This document shows, piece by piece, positions 1-12,538 of a stretch of DNA of 64,000 nucleotides; position 1 is the first letter of the stretch; every line of letters starts with the position of its first letter. Below the pieces are notes generated by a model. It did not search any database. It was not told the DNA's origin and saw only the letters and a program-made list of their open reading frames with translations. This DNA comes from Bryopsis sp. KO-2023. Lineage: Eukaryota; Chlorophyta; Ulvophyceae; Bryopsidales; Bryopsidaceae. Made by a program: the position numbers and the translations under genes. The stretch spans positions 2,108,001-2,172,000 of the forward strand of contig BSYQ01000003.1 of assembly GCA_030272585.1 (NCBI GenBank). The letters run 5' to 3'.

Positions 1-274
1 AATAGAAATGCAAATTACTTCACATCAATTGAGTTATATTTTGCCAATTTCCATATTTTCAACCACCATAAACTGTGGTTTTGGGAAACCAGCCGTACAT
101 GAAAACTCACAGTGTGCGATACCACATAATATTATCCCGTAGTGCAGATTCCAATGTTTACAATCTTCTTAAGGAGCCATTCTCTTTTCATCATGAAATA
201 ATAACAAAGACATCTTTTACCCCCCTTCCTGAGAATTAAAAAAAAAAAAGAAATCTGCAGTTGAAGTACCTTGA

Positions 275-974
275 CTTTCTCTGAGTCGCCCTCAAGGGTC
301 GCATTGAAAATCAGTCTGTTGCAGTTCTGACATTCTGCCTGACGATTTAAGAAAAAACAAAAAAACACAGGACTGACAAAGCAAAACAAGCATTTAAAAA
401 GACAATTCTTCTTCTTATTATTTTTTTGAAATTGAAGGCGCCTTTCTGCGCAGAGGATCAAATATAGAAAATCTGAACATACTGTGGGATGAATATTACA
501 TGCATGCATGAATATCCACCGGAGGCTTTCAGCCAACTCTGTGTAGAAAAATGGGCTTAATTGATTCTTGATCTCCAACAACCCCACAATGAGCCGAACT
601 TTCTGGACAAGCCCCCAAAAGATCACTGCCAGTACATCCACATCAAGATTGCGGTTTCCAGGACTCTCCTCCTCCTCCTCCTCCTCCTGCAGCAGCTTCC
701 GAGTCGAATGGTCAACCCTTGCCCAGCTCCCAACCACTTTGGAATCGCCCTTTTATAAGATATCAGCTCATATTATGTTATATTCACCTAACGAAGAATG
801 GCTGCGTTCATACGAGTGCATAGGATTCCCCACTGTACACAGTGTTCCGCATCTGATATGGTCGACCCACCTGTCGGTGCAGCATACGAAAGCGTTCCCT
901 GGGAACAGCAGCACAGAGGCCATCAATCGCTGAGAACTATTGTTTCTGGGAGCCTCTCCCTCGAAAGAATCCAT
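275..974 (-). CDS. possible minus-strand gene, 5' part, incompletely resolved
   Basis: Function not recognised. An ATG at 974 opens a reading frame beginning MDSFEGEAPRNNSSQ and running to a good donor (GACAG|gtgggtc, near 868-872). Further down, 276-343 looks like an exon: it has a CAG acceptor and a gtactt donor and encodes AECQNCNRLIFNATLEGD, with a C-x2-C pair. Between them, about 500-760 holds a frame with a run of seven Glu and a hydrophobic stretch. The phases of these pieces do not join cleanly in my reading, so the model is incomplete. The gene would continue past the left edge. It could equally be chance open frames in a promoter region. Confidence 0.28.
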
Positions 975-1802
975 AAAATATCTTTAAAATCCTGAAGAAT
1001 CTACCGCTGCCACCAACAGGCTTTCAAACGTTTCTTTTTCAATCTATGCAAAACCTGATAACTTGCACAAAACACAGTAGCACAAAAAGCCACGGAGGTG
1101 GTGGTGGGCGCTGGATATCGCCCCTCCTTTGGATGCAAATTAACTGGTCTCAGTCAATGGGCAGCATGTTGAATTAGCTGGGTGGTAACACAGGCCCAAT
1201 CCACCCAAGTCCAAAGACGTCTTTAAAAGCGTCAAGTCAGTTCATGTATCGCATCCAATCATACATACATTCAGCCTGTCCCAATGCTCATTCACAATCT
1301 GTCCCAATGTAACCGACAATCGTGACATTCCCCGTAACGCCCGTATCAGTTGGCGCTGGCTCTTTTTCCCTTGAAGGCCTCCGGTTGTGATCGTTGGGAC
1401 ACGCACATTTACACTCGAGTAGTCAAGCAACATCGTACCTTTGACGATCGCGTTTGAGGTAGCACCCGCTCCACCCATTTTTGGGTCCTTCAGCCAGACA
1501 TTGCAATGACAATTGTCGGCTAATGCGTGGGTCGTCCAGTGTTCCTCAACTGACACCTCTTCATTCACTCCACTCTGTTGGGGATGCCCACGGTCGCCAG
1601 TACGCCAGAAACTCTTTGCCAAGGTGGCCGTGAAAAATATTACATTTTGGGAATGTCGATGCTCGGATGTCTGACGAGCAAATTCTGGTCAAATCCGTGT
1701 GCGTAGCGTGGTCGATACGCCTGGTGAAACGCGCGCTCGTTGTGACGCGGACGTCAGTGTTGCTTCTTTCAGGTTTGTCAGAGGGCACCGTGCGTGGTGA
1801 GC
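975..1802. other. intergenic, presumed divergent promoter region
   Basis: No convincing coding exon was found. The stretch lies between the ATG of the doubtful minus-strand gene and the ATG of the SNF2-like gene. Short open frames at 1242-1622 and 1561-1788 on the minus strand show no protein-like pattern or splice context. GC content is higher toward 1500-1800, as expected for a 5' region. Confidence 0.5.
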
Positions 1803-4800
1803 ATGTCCAACACGGTACGGGATCGCGGAGGAAATAGGGGACCAGTGGATCCTTCAGAGGGCGAGGACGGGGAAGTTGTTCTGGTGAAGAACGTGTTCAA
1901 GGTGTGAAGGATCATCTTCAGGAAAAGAAAATATCCGAAACTGGAAGAACCGAGGTCGAATAGATCGAGCGTGGTTCCTTGTTTGGAAATGCACTTCCCT
2001 CTGGCGGTGGTGTAGGCCGCGACGAGCGATTACTGGGCTCACGCGAGGAAGGATTGCGCTTTTTTCCCATTCAACACCACCCCATCGAAGACAAACGTTC
2101 GATACTGCAATCAGGTGGGGAGGAACGTGTAAGACTATATGTCTATATTTAGCGAAATGTTGACTTTCAACTCATGGTGATGAGGCCAACCACAGTAGAG
2201 TTTGGGTTGGTCGGTTTTTAACTTGGAACGGGTTTGCAACACACGACCACGTTGATTCTTTTTGAAAATGAAACTATGCAATAAGGAAGCCAAAACCTAA
2301 AAACTTTCTTGGAAGAAAATCACTTTTGGAACTTAAAATCATTAATACCAAATCCAGATATATTTTCACATGTATATCTATATATATATACAAGGAATAG
2401 AAAAGAAACTCGACCTCCTGTTGATTTTTTATGGTCTGTTGCATATCTGGATTCTTTCCTATTTTTTTTCCAGTGCTATTGCTACATGTGTGACGCCCCC
2501 GCAATGGATTGTAAAGAATGGGGAGGTGAGGAGCAATTTTGCCTTTTTTTAATCCTTAAATTGTGGTTCATGAGTGATTAAAGATATGGTGGCTGATATT
2601 TTCTGGGGCCATCGGTCTACTGTTGATTTTTTACTGTGAAAAAATAGTACAATTCGAGCATAACAAATCAAGATATTTTGGTCTTTCTCATGAGGATCTG
2701 GCCTTGGCACAGCAAATTCTCGTAGTGGCATGCTAATTGCTGATGTGGCTGTTGCTTTTTTTTCGGGGGGGGGGGGGGTGGGGGTGGGGGGGGTGGGGGG
2801 GGGCAAAACCAGATATCCTAAAGTGATTTAGGCTTCAATGATGCACCGTTGCTGCTCTCTCTCTCTCTTTATTTTGTTTTTTTCAGAAAAATAAGAATGC
2901 CCACTCAAGGGGGCAAGTTATGGGTGTGTGTGTGACGCTGTGTGTTGCACCGCTCAGAAACTGGGGCGTTCAACTTGTCGCATTGCCATGCTTGGAGCAG
3001 CGAGACCTGGAGGGAAAAAAGATCACTCCAGAGGAAGAGACGGAAATCGGTGGAGACTGCAGAAGCGGCTCTGCAAGGGGGGCCTTCGACAGGCGGCCCT
3101 CAGAGTTCCACGCAGCATCAGCAGCAGAGCTCCATGCAACATCAGTATCAGCATCAACAGCAAGATCAGCACCAGACTTCCATGCAACATCAAAATCTCC
3201 ATCAGCATCAGCACCCTCAGTGGGGGTCGAACTACTACGGATGGCCCATGTCAGGTGTGTGTGTGTCGAAATCTTTCTTGCATTCCGGCGTTTTGACCGT
3301 TGCCTTGTATATATCACCCATGGATCGTGTCTTCTGTATCTGAATTTTCCAAGTCCCAAGTCTGTACGACTGTCAAGTGTGTGTGTGTGTGTGTGTGAGA
3401 AAAAATAATCTGCCGAACAAGGTGCATCAAGAAATGGAAACTTGAAAATTGATCCGGCTTTCCCTTAAACTCTTCGCCTTCGTAGAGCACCGGCTAAAAC
3501 CTGTCAGTAGTGATTCTCTCCAGTGTTGTATTTTTCTCAGCGGGCTACCATGCGGCATACTATCCTCCATACGGTGTCCATTGCTACCCTGGCTTCCCCC
3601 AGCAAGCTCAGTATGCGCCAGATTACCACCCCCTCCCGCCCCACCTTCGACAAGAAACACCTTGGAGGGGGGGCACTGAGCAACCTGAACAGCCCGGCAG
3701 TCCACCACCACCGCCGCACCAACAGGAGGCCCCTGTGGATCGATCTCCATTGAGGGGGGGGAGTCTGGAAACGAGACAAGCTACGAGGAGGAGAGCTGAT
3801 GTCGATGGGGGTCGAAGGGAGGAGGCGGGTGGTTCTAGGAGGAAACAGCAGCGGACGAGAAGCCGTGGTCGATCTCCACGGAGGCCGAGCGACGGGGATG
3901 GTTATTTCGAAATCGAGAATTTGGACGGTAGATTTGTGCAATGCGTGAGGGAGAAATTGAGGACTCTGGGAGTGGAGGAACAGGATGACCCCAGCAAGAA
4001 TGCCAGGCTGGCGCATTGGGGGACTGTGGCTCTGAAATGCAAGGTAGGAGCGAACTGTCAAACCGCCCCAGTTATTTGTTTATGGGAAATAGAAGAAGGA
4101 AAAAAAGGGCCCTTATGAGGGAGTAATTGAGTGAGTTGATGGGGTGGCGTTTTTTTTTTCCATTATAAAGGATTTAAAGTGGAAAGAATGGGGTTTTGTG
4201 TGGGTGAAGGTGTTGGGTGATCAGGAAATCGAGGAGAGGCTGTTGAGGTTCGGGATAAAAGGGAAAACGAGGGAAGCGGATATCAGAGACTTCTGCGAAA
4301 AAAATGAACTGGTGTCTCTGTGGAATCTGAACAAGGTGAGGGCATTTTTCAACTTTATTAAAACCCCCCCATCAACCCCCCCCCCCCCCCAAACAAAAAA
4401 AAGAGTGAAGGAGAGAAAGGGGTGTACTTTGCATAATGGAACAAATACCTGGTGAGTTTTCTTGGCAGCATCTGTTTTTTTTTCCACACCCATTCAATTG
4501 TAATTTTGCGTTCTTTTTTTCCAGCATTTGGCATTCAAGGATCTCATGGATCCTCGCCGTGGTGGAGAGACTGTGTTGCTGGGTGGTGTGGCGAGGCTGT
4601 TACAAGAGTTAATTAGACATTCGTCGGTGCCAGAGGGGGGTGAATCACCAGAACCGCAAATGTACACAGCGCTCAGGTGGCTACCCGGTATCTCTGATGT
4701 CGAAGGAACCCTGGAGATCAAGGTAAAACATGTTCAATTTTGTATTTTTTGTATTTTTCTTTTTTTTTTGGGGGGGGGAAGGACAATATGTGGTGTTCTT

Positions 4801-7800
4801 TTTGGTCGGGTTCTACGATCGAGTGTGCCGTCGCTTAATAAGGAGATTTTCTGTTTCCCCTGAACACAGCTTTGGCTTACTAAATTCCTAGGCATGGGAG
4901 TGGAGGTGGAGCAATATGTAACATTTGATTGTTCTTTTTTTTTCCCTGTTCAAATGTAGGTGTATCTGTGGAAAATCGGCGAGCGCTTGTGCCTACTGAA
5001 CCAATCATGTTCAACACGCAGCATGGATCGATTGCTTCTGGTAAGAAAGGGAAAAACCCTTTTAGTGTCATTTAAAGCAGATGCTGCCAGTGATATATGT
5101 TTGAAGCCCACTTACACTTCCGGTCCAAAAACTGCCTCTTCATTTGAAGCAGTGTGTTATGATTTTAGCAACACTAGGTTCTATGATATGATGAGCAATT
5201 GACAAAAGGACGAAACGCAGATCCCCCACTAAGGGAAAGAAATTGGTGTGAGGACTTTCAGTAGTCATAATTTTCCTCAAATTATGGATTCGCTTTGGGA
5301 TTAGATACATCCACCTGTGGGGAAAAAAATAAATAACATAATGAAAATTTACAAATTTGTCTTTGTATGGGGAGGAAAGTATTAAGAACTCCTTCCTTTA
5401 ACACACGAGAAATATGTTGTTGAAAATGGGGGTCTGTGTTTGTGGATGTGGCAGTATTTTTGTTCCCATGGGGAATCCGATGCAGAGAAAGCAGGAGCCC
5501 ACATTCACAAGAGAATACATCAATGGCAGGCGACGATACAAGGAGAAGAACAAGAGGTGCTTGTTCGGAGAAGACACCCCCCCCCCCCCCCCTCTGTTTA
5601 TTTGTTTTGAATAAATAAATAGAGAAGAAAAAAAGGAAAAAAAAAACATCCACCTATGTGTTCATGCGTACATTTTTCATTTTTTTTTGGCAGTTTACAT
5701 TTATATACATTTATATATATTTTTTGGGGGGGGGAGGCAGTTTATTTTTTTCTCCCCCCTGAAATGCAACATGAGTTGTGACCTGTGAATCCGGGGAGGA
5801 TTTGCTAAGATTGGAATTTTTAGTTGTTTTTTTGTTAATTTTCAGCTACCGGAGGAATCTATCAAAACAGCATTAGAGGCAATGAGCTATAACATCAACG
5901 ATCCCTATTATAATACCTGCACGCCTCCAAATCGAATCAAAGTGAGGCTTCCTCCTTACCAAGTCCATGGGATAATAAAAATGATGGAGGCTGAAAATCA
6001 GGTAAAAAAACAACACTTAAACAATCAGTTCTATCGCTCATATAATATTTTCAAAGGAGAAAGTGGGGGGGCTAGGCAGAGTAGCATTTAACGGAATGAG
6101 TGGTGCAAAAAAATTAAATAAAAAATTCAGGTAGTGGAGTGAGGTGAATGGAACGGCATAATTTATGCTAAGACAAAAATTTTGACATGGTTTCGTTTCC
6201 GGCAATTTTTTTTTTTTTTTTTTTTTTTTCTGAGCCCAGTATTGAAAGCAGAAACTAACTCATACGTGATCTGCATGTCTGTCCAGGAGTTGGGGTTTGC
6301 TGATGAGCTATGGGTGCGGTTAAAACTGGGGAGCAAAGAATTCTGGTACAGCCCGTTTTTGAAGAGGATCACTGCCCTGTGCCCCAGACGACAATGTTCC
6401 GGAGGTTTCCTTGGTGAGAATTCCCTGTTTTTCTGTTCAATGTGTTTGGTCCTCTTTTGCCGTTCTGAAATGAGCGATTCATGATAAGGCAATCAAACCC
6501 AAAGGATGGAGTGCTTTGGTTTCATGATCAGGGGGGGTGTAGTGTTTTGGTTAAAAACCTAAAAATCTCAAAATGGACCTGCTGAATGCAGGAGAAAAGG
6601 AATCTCATGTCTGACAACAGGTCTTTTCAACGGCTATTAAGTCCAGGAAAATAGAAGAACAGTTTTTTTGTTTTTTTTTTTTAACTCAACAAAAGAAATC
6701 CCATCACCACAGCGTTCTCGCTCCAGAGTTCAAAAACAGAAAGAGAAAAAGAAAAAAAAAAAGATTCAAAATTCGATCAGGATCCCTGTTATGTTTCGAT
6801 TTTTCTGAAACATGAAAATCCCCAGAAATTCACTTCTTTCTGTTTTTGTTGGGTGCGTGCAATGTTTCAGCTGAACAGAGCTCGATAGGGATGATGCTCA
6901 TGACTTTGGGCTTGGTGGTCGGAGACAGCACTCCACCCAGGGCGGCTTGCTCCAAAGAGTTGAAACCATCGAAAGCAACTTTGGTGGTGTGCCCCCAGCA
7001 TCAAATAGAACAATGGATCAAGGCTGGACAACAGGTTCACCAGCCCTTCAAAATGGTTCAATACGAAACGCTCGAGGCTCCAGATGTTGTCTACAGGTTA
7101 AAAAAGAATTTCAATGATATATTGAACTTGCGTAAAACAATTGAAATTGTTTTACACAAGGCCCAAAGGCCGCCAAGCAAAAAAAAAAAAAAAAAAAGTT
7201 ACAGGCTGTTCAATGATATCTATATAAATATATATAGAGAGAGAGAGACACATATTTTTTCATATTTCTTTTTTTTTTCTCTAGAATTGCGCCGCATCGG
7301 GCAATGTATCGGGCAATTGTCCAATGTATACAAGTGAGTCAGTCATATGGGTGTGTCTAATCCTTCGTTTATCTAGTTATTGAATGGACGTATGCCTGCA
7401 GGTGCGACGTTGTGGTGGTGAGGTATGCTACACTATGTAAGGAGTATATAGCAGTGGATTGCGAAGGAGGCACCCTGTTTTCAACATCTTGGGTAAGGTT
7501 CAAATTCGATTTTTTTTTACCAAATGAACATCATCGTTCCCCACATCCTGATTATCGTCCCAAACAGAAAATAGATATGTTTCGTAACCAACAGGGGGCA
7601 AAGAGGGTGAAATTTTACCTTTGAATTTTGTGTCATTCATATTTGTTAGTCATGGTGACTGGATGATTGATGATAAACACCAGCGAAACGTGTCCAGATT
7701 TCACCAAAAAAAAAGAGCAGAAATGTAAAAAAAAGTGTGTTTTATTTGTTGTTCAAATATGAAAGCTAATTTCATGATCTGTGTTTCTTTTTCCCCTTAT

Positions 7801-8104
7801 TTTTTGTATTGGTTTTTTTTTTCTTTTGGCGACCCTGCAGCACCGCATCGTCTTCAGCTGTGGCGAAATCCTTTTCAGAGATCTCCCTATCGTGGCAGCT
7901 TGTGAAAAGGTGAAAGGCCATGTCCGCTGGATCCTTGTGGAAACCCCCGTTTCGTCCAAGTTGAAGGAATTGTGGCCAAAATTTAGGGCTTTGAATCTGG
8001 ATCCATGGTTTTGCAGCGAAGAGTTCGACCATTTGACCAAGTTTGCGTGGATGCCCCTCTACTTGATGTCCAGATTAGTAATTAGGCACGGGAATGTGAC
8101 ATAG
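1803..8104 (+). CDS. nuclear protein with RIN13-like Cys/His domain and degenerate SNF2 ATPase lobe
   Basis: Fourteen exons fit in phase: 1803-1901, 2016-2114, 2474-2525, 2958-3254, 3541-4043, 4171-4335, 4525-4722, 4960-5040, 5846-6001, 6287-6413, 6871-7131, 7285-7333, 7402-7492, 7841-8095 (read-through reaches TAG at 8102). That gives about 811 residues. Residues 34-95 hold a cluster reading ..RYCNQ|CYCYMCDAPAMDCKEWG.., then HCHAW, which resembles the Cys/His motif of plant RIN13-like proteins. Next come a basic KRKRRK-type stretch, a Gln/His-rich segment, and a Pro/RS-rich linker (RSRGRSPRRPS). From residue ~550 the order of SNF2 N-lobe motifs is clear: LPPYQVHGIIKMMEAE (Q-motif), GGFLAEQSSIGMMLMTLGL (Walker A position), ATLVVCPQHQIEQW (motif Ia), CDVVVVRYATL, HRIVFSCGEIL (DEAH position), RWILVETPVSSKLKELW (motif III). 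Walker A lacks GKT and DEAH reads SCGE, so ATP hydrolysis is unlikely. The 4171 acceptor could instead be 4210. Confidence 0.72.
2761..2805 (+). repeat. G-rich tract in intron
   Basis: A run of T is followed by G13 and further G5-G8 blocks separated by single T, inside the intron before the Q/H-rich exon of the SNF2-like gene. It has four or more G blocks close together, so a G-quadruplex is possible. Similar T-run then G-run tracts recur in introns across the window. Confidence 0.8.
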
Positions 8105-8160
8105 TGTGGATATCGAAATTCAGGATTTGTAAAATTTGGCTTTATCAAAAATCGAACCAG

Positions 8161-8838
8161 TTCTGGTCTGGTGGTGGTGTTCGTGTGAAAATCGATCGTG
8201 ATCCTGTTGTTTTGCTTTTTGCACTATTGGCTATGACAGACAGGGGGAATTCAGGTGAGCTAAGGGGGTATTTGGCTTTTTTTTTTTCTTTTCCCTCACC
8301 CTCGCTTGCATCTGATTTTCAACCGATGGAAATTTACCATTACAAATTAAGAAAATGCTCTCACTTCCAGTTGGGGGGAGATGAATGAGTCGGGGTTGTC
8401 GAACGCAAATGGTTTGGGGGGGGAAAGAAAAAAGGAAGAAAATGGAGTCAAAATGGACCCTCTGAATGAAAAAATGCCCAGTGATTGAAGATCTGTCGTG
8501 CCCAATATTCAATGCGTGCAACACCACATACGGAAGCTCCATACCTGAAGTTCGTGATGGAGGTTCAAAAAGTAACAGTATTTTTCAATAAAGCCACGGT
8601 GGTTTTTTTCGGGAGGTTTGTCCTGGTGCAGATGAGGAACAGGTGTTTGGGGAAGGTCAGAGCTCCGACTGAAGTTTTCTTCTTAGCAAAATCAAGGCAG
8701 CAAAAGAGTGGAGGTGAGGGGGGGGGGCAATGTCAGACTTAGAATAGTGAGGGAAATGCAGAGTGGGCTGATGCCCAGTTCGATTCTGGGTCTGTATGCA
8801 CCAGACACAGAGAGTCGATCAATGCTGCCCCTCCATAG
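8161..8838 (+). other. possible downstream exons of the SNF2-like gene
   Basis: Three open stretches have splice-like ends. 8161-8254 encodes ..RVKIDRDPVVLLFALLAM, resembling the helix after the SNF2 N-lobe. About 8490-8711 contains APYLKFVMEVQKV and ATVVFFGRFVLVQ, which recall the start of a SNF2 C-lobe. 8762-8838 ends in TAG. The phase between the first and second pieces does not match, and the third overlaps a tRNA T-arm-like sequence at 8774-8790. The protein may simply end at 8104. A decayed C-lobe is the alternative. Confidence 0.3.
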
Positions 8839-10813
8839 TGTTTTTTGAAGGAGTATCGACATAAATATTGTCCAGATCTGATCTCTGTTCATGCATCCCC
8901 AAACCTTTCAGAGGTAACGGAGCGGATGAACACATCCCTTTGCTTTTTCACACAGAAAAAGGACTGATTGTGATGGCATGATTGTACACTTGAAAAATCT
9001 TTGAAACAGGAAATCCTAAACTATTACAAAAATAACATGTTTGGGATTGTTGCATTGAGGAGATAATCTTTGTTCGCACAAAGATCTAAGGGTGGTCTAA
9101 GGGTGAACTCACACACCCGACAGACAGGTACACACTGTGTTTCAGTGTCTGACCCTGACTGGAACCCTTCGACCTAACCTTCTAGACTGACCTGTTTCAG
9201 TCGGGACGAAAAACCGGACACTGAAACTGCAAAGATTTTTCAATCGACGAACGGGGATATTCTGCCCAAATAAATATGTAAACCCCGGGATCCAGAAAAG
9301 GGCTGATAGCAAGAGGATTGAGAAAAAATGGCTGATGTTGGGCCCTCAAGTGTGGAGGATTGTGCTATGAGTCATCATTTCAATCATTTCCTCATTTTCT
9401 TAAGATCATGTCCATCACAGAGTTCGCACAAATAGTTGTAATGATACATATCCAAGAAAGCCTTACTTTTGGCTTTTTGTTTAGTTTAGAATAGTTTCTT
9501 TCAATAAAGCAATTGCCATATCCACATTTAACTTGCCCCGTCACAAATTCTTGGGAAAAACATTCTCCAAACACACGCACACACACACACATGCACACAT
9601 TTGCTTCAATCCATACATTTTATTTATTTTCATTTTCAGTCCAGATCAAACACAGCTCTCGGGAGGGAATTCAAATCCTCTGCTGATCAATTGGTTGTTA
9701 TATTCATGCATCCATTTGCACCAAGATTTATCTAGAATGTCGCATCCATTGTCAATCATGAGCATCATGAAAATAAATCTCAATATTGTCGTGGGGCAAA
9801 GTGGGTCCACACAATCTAACAACTGGAGGCAACGAGTTTGTGCAAAGCTCTTCCAGGGGTCTTGATATTCACTTGTTGGCGCAATCCATGAGGACCCACT
9901 TGGGTAATCTCTTCCTCGTCTGAGTCGAGCCGGTCCCCTATTTCTTACACACTCGGAACCGATTTGAAAAGATTGTCCAGCAGGGAGACTTGCAGAATCA
10001 ACCGGCTCCGAAACCAATTGTCGCCAGGCAAAGCGGGCCCAAATTCTTACACGGTATTAACAATAGCACCGCCTTTGTAGGCAACAACACATGAAAACTA
10101 CCTCAAACTCCTACTGGTCACATCAGAAACTAGCCAGGAATCACCACCACAAATATATAATTTGATTAAAAACCTGACATGAGTCTCAATACCTGGGGCA
10201 GGCTTCTACTTCAGCAAATTGTCCCATGAAATGACATTGCTTCAGATTGCGAACAAAACAAGTGGTGGTACCATCATAAAAATTTTGTGATGGATACGAT
10301 TTTTTTCAAATCAGCAGCAAGTTGGGATGGGTTGGGAAAAGTTTCTTCTGTGCGTTCTGGGATGGGTTGAGATTCAAGTGATGAACCTTTGATTTGTGGA
10401 AGTCTGCATAAACTTGAGTGCGGAACATCCTCCCAAAAAGCTAACCATTCAGTTTTCTTACATAATCCCTCACTCCACTCATAGCTCCACCTCCAAACAA
10501 TCATGAGGCCTCCGTTGCAACAAAAACTGCACACTAACCAATCTCTATATTAACATTACTCCTGTGTTCATTTTTTCCTTTTTTTTTCTTGTGTGTGTCG
10601 TTCTTCCCTTTTCTTCAAAAAAAAATCTTTTTGAAAACCCTCCAAGAAAAACGAAAGAAGGGGGAAAAAAATGAGAAGAAACGCCCTGCTCAATTCATTG
10701 TTTTTTTTGCCTTGTTTTTTTTTTTTGCGTTCAAAACCGTTCCTCTAAATTTCATAAGATATATTGAAAAAAAAAAAAAAAAAAGAAAGAAAAAGCAAAG
10801 AATCGGTTTTTTT
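8839..10813. other. intergenic with possible minus-strand coding fragments
   Basis: No gene can be modelled with confidence. Minus-strand pieces look faintly protein-like: about 10274-10440 (..LCRLPQIKGSSLESQPIPER..), 9810-9925 (RLDSDEEEITQVGPHGLRQQ..) and about 9490-9550 (FVTGQVKCGYGNCFIER, with a C-x4-C pair). They could be exons of one small minus-strand gene or remnants. I could not join their phases. 10590-10810 is A/T-rich and is presumably the 3' UTR of the SR-protein gene. Confidence 0.35.
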
Positions 10814-12481
10814 TCATGGGCTTCGACTGTAACCCCTCTTTTTCTCATTGGATGGTGGCCTTCTGTATGGCGAACTGTCTTCCCTTGGGGACCTATTGCG
10901 ATGCCTGAAAATCATTTGAAAAAAAAATAAAAGTAAAGTAAAAAATAAAATAAAATAATGTGAAAAAACTTCTTGTTTTAAAGTTTATATAAAAACCAAA
11001 GAGGCCAAGATCTGGGTGGGCTTCAGCCTCAGAGTACTACATTTAGCATAAATAAACAAAAAGCAACATACATTTTTCGCATCAAAATTACTATATTCTC
11101 AGCATCAAAATTGAGGTAAAAAACTGAAAAAAAAACAAGGTTGGGGATTTGAAAGGAGCATACCTATCAGGGGACTTCGATCTGGACTTGTCTTTGCGTC
11201 GATACGGTGAAGTTGACTTTGACCTGCACACACACACACTCCTTCAGCAACACACACACACTACAAAGCAATATCCACAGAAGAAGGAAAAAAAAAAGTT
11301 TTTCGAGCCAAAAAATAACCTGATCGAATTTTTGGACTCAACAAACACAAAAAACCCGTGGGCGGCGAAAGGGACAAGAACGCATTGACTAAACATGAAG
11401 CCCTCAAATCAATTGATTTCAATCCGTACACCCATTACATCCAGTAAAAAGGCTAATGCAAAACAAGCAATTCCACCTGTGGTTTCGAAGATCTCGACTC
11501 TAAAATTTGAAGCCCTCATTCATCCATACAATCCAATATCCAAATATACGTATCAAAAAAATTGGCCAGCTTCCCACCTCGACTTTGTTCGTGATCGCCT
11601 TCCCCTGCCATTACTCCTATCATCCATTCTCCTTGGACTCCTGCTTCTTGAATACTCTCGGGCATTTCGCCTTCGGCGTGGCGACCTGCTTCGACTCCTC
11701 CTCCTGGGTGATCGGGATCTGTACCTCCCACCCCCCACCGGTGATTCCGCTGCAATTCACCCCCCAGAATGTTAAATAACTGTGTATGTACTCAATAAGT
11801 CCAGCGAAACATGAATTTCAGGGTCACACTGATGCATCTAATTATCTCAGTTTCGTAGAATACTAAAAAAATAGTAAGAAAATTGAAACGTACATCCTGA
11901 CTTGATAATATTTTCATGATGCTCTTTATCATTTTATTTATTTTATGTATTCATCTGATTTATTTATGTCTACTTATTTTATTTAATTATAAATTTAGTT
12001 AATTTTTTTAGGGGGGAGGGAGTATGGGGAAAAACAAATAAATGGACAACTCGACATTTGTTCCTCCCCCCCCCCCCCCCCAACACACATAGCATTCCAT
12101 TATTTAATGTCATCCATTTTTATTTTTATTTTTGCAGCCCAAGAAGGGAACAAGACATCGATCAACTTACGGGCCATCATCTCCTTGGGGGACTTGCGAG
12201 ACTCCTTCGACATCACCACCTGGAATATAAAAATTCAAAACTTCAAAAACTGGCGTTTCATTCGGATCAGATCAAGTCCCCACATCACAATACAGCATTG
12301 TCCTCCAAAACTTCCATTACTTATTCTAACTTCTAATACATGCCTGTGGGGAAAAGTTGGTGTTCATTTTACAAACAGTGATGAAGCGGCCAATGATGTG
12401 CCTTTCAGTTTATTCAGGTTGACACAATTGATACAAGCACACTGAAGTGTTTCCCCCCAATGGAGGGAAAAATAATAATAA

Positions 12482-12538
<57 letters not shown>

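Noticed and set aside
7097..7131. donor at 7097 for the SNF2-like exon 11
   Set aside because: It puts the next two exons out of frame. The donor at 7132 keeps phase and gives a continuous LQLRRIGQCIGQL..VYKCDVVVV reading.
8726..8797. possible tRNA or SINE: T-arm-like CCCAGTTCGATTCTGGG at 8774-8790
   Set aside because: No matching acceptor stem, D-arm or anticodon arm could be built upstream, so at most a tRNA-derived fragment.
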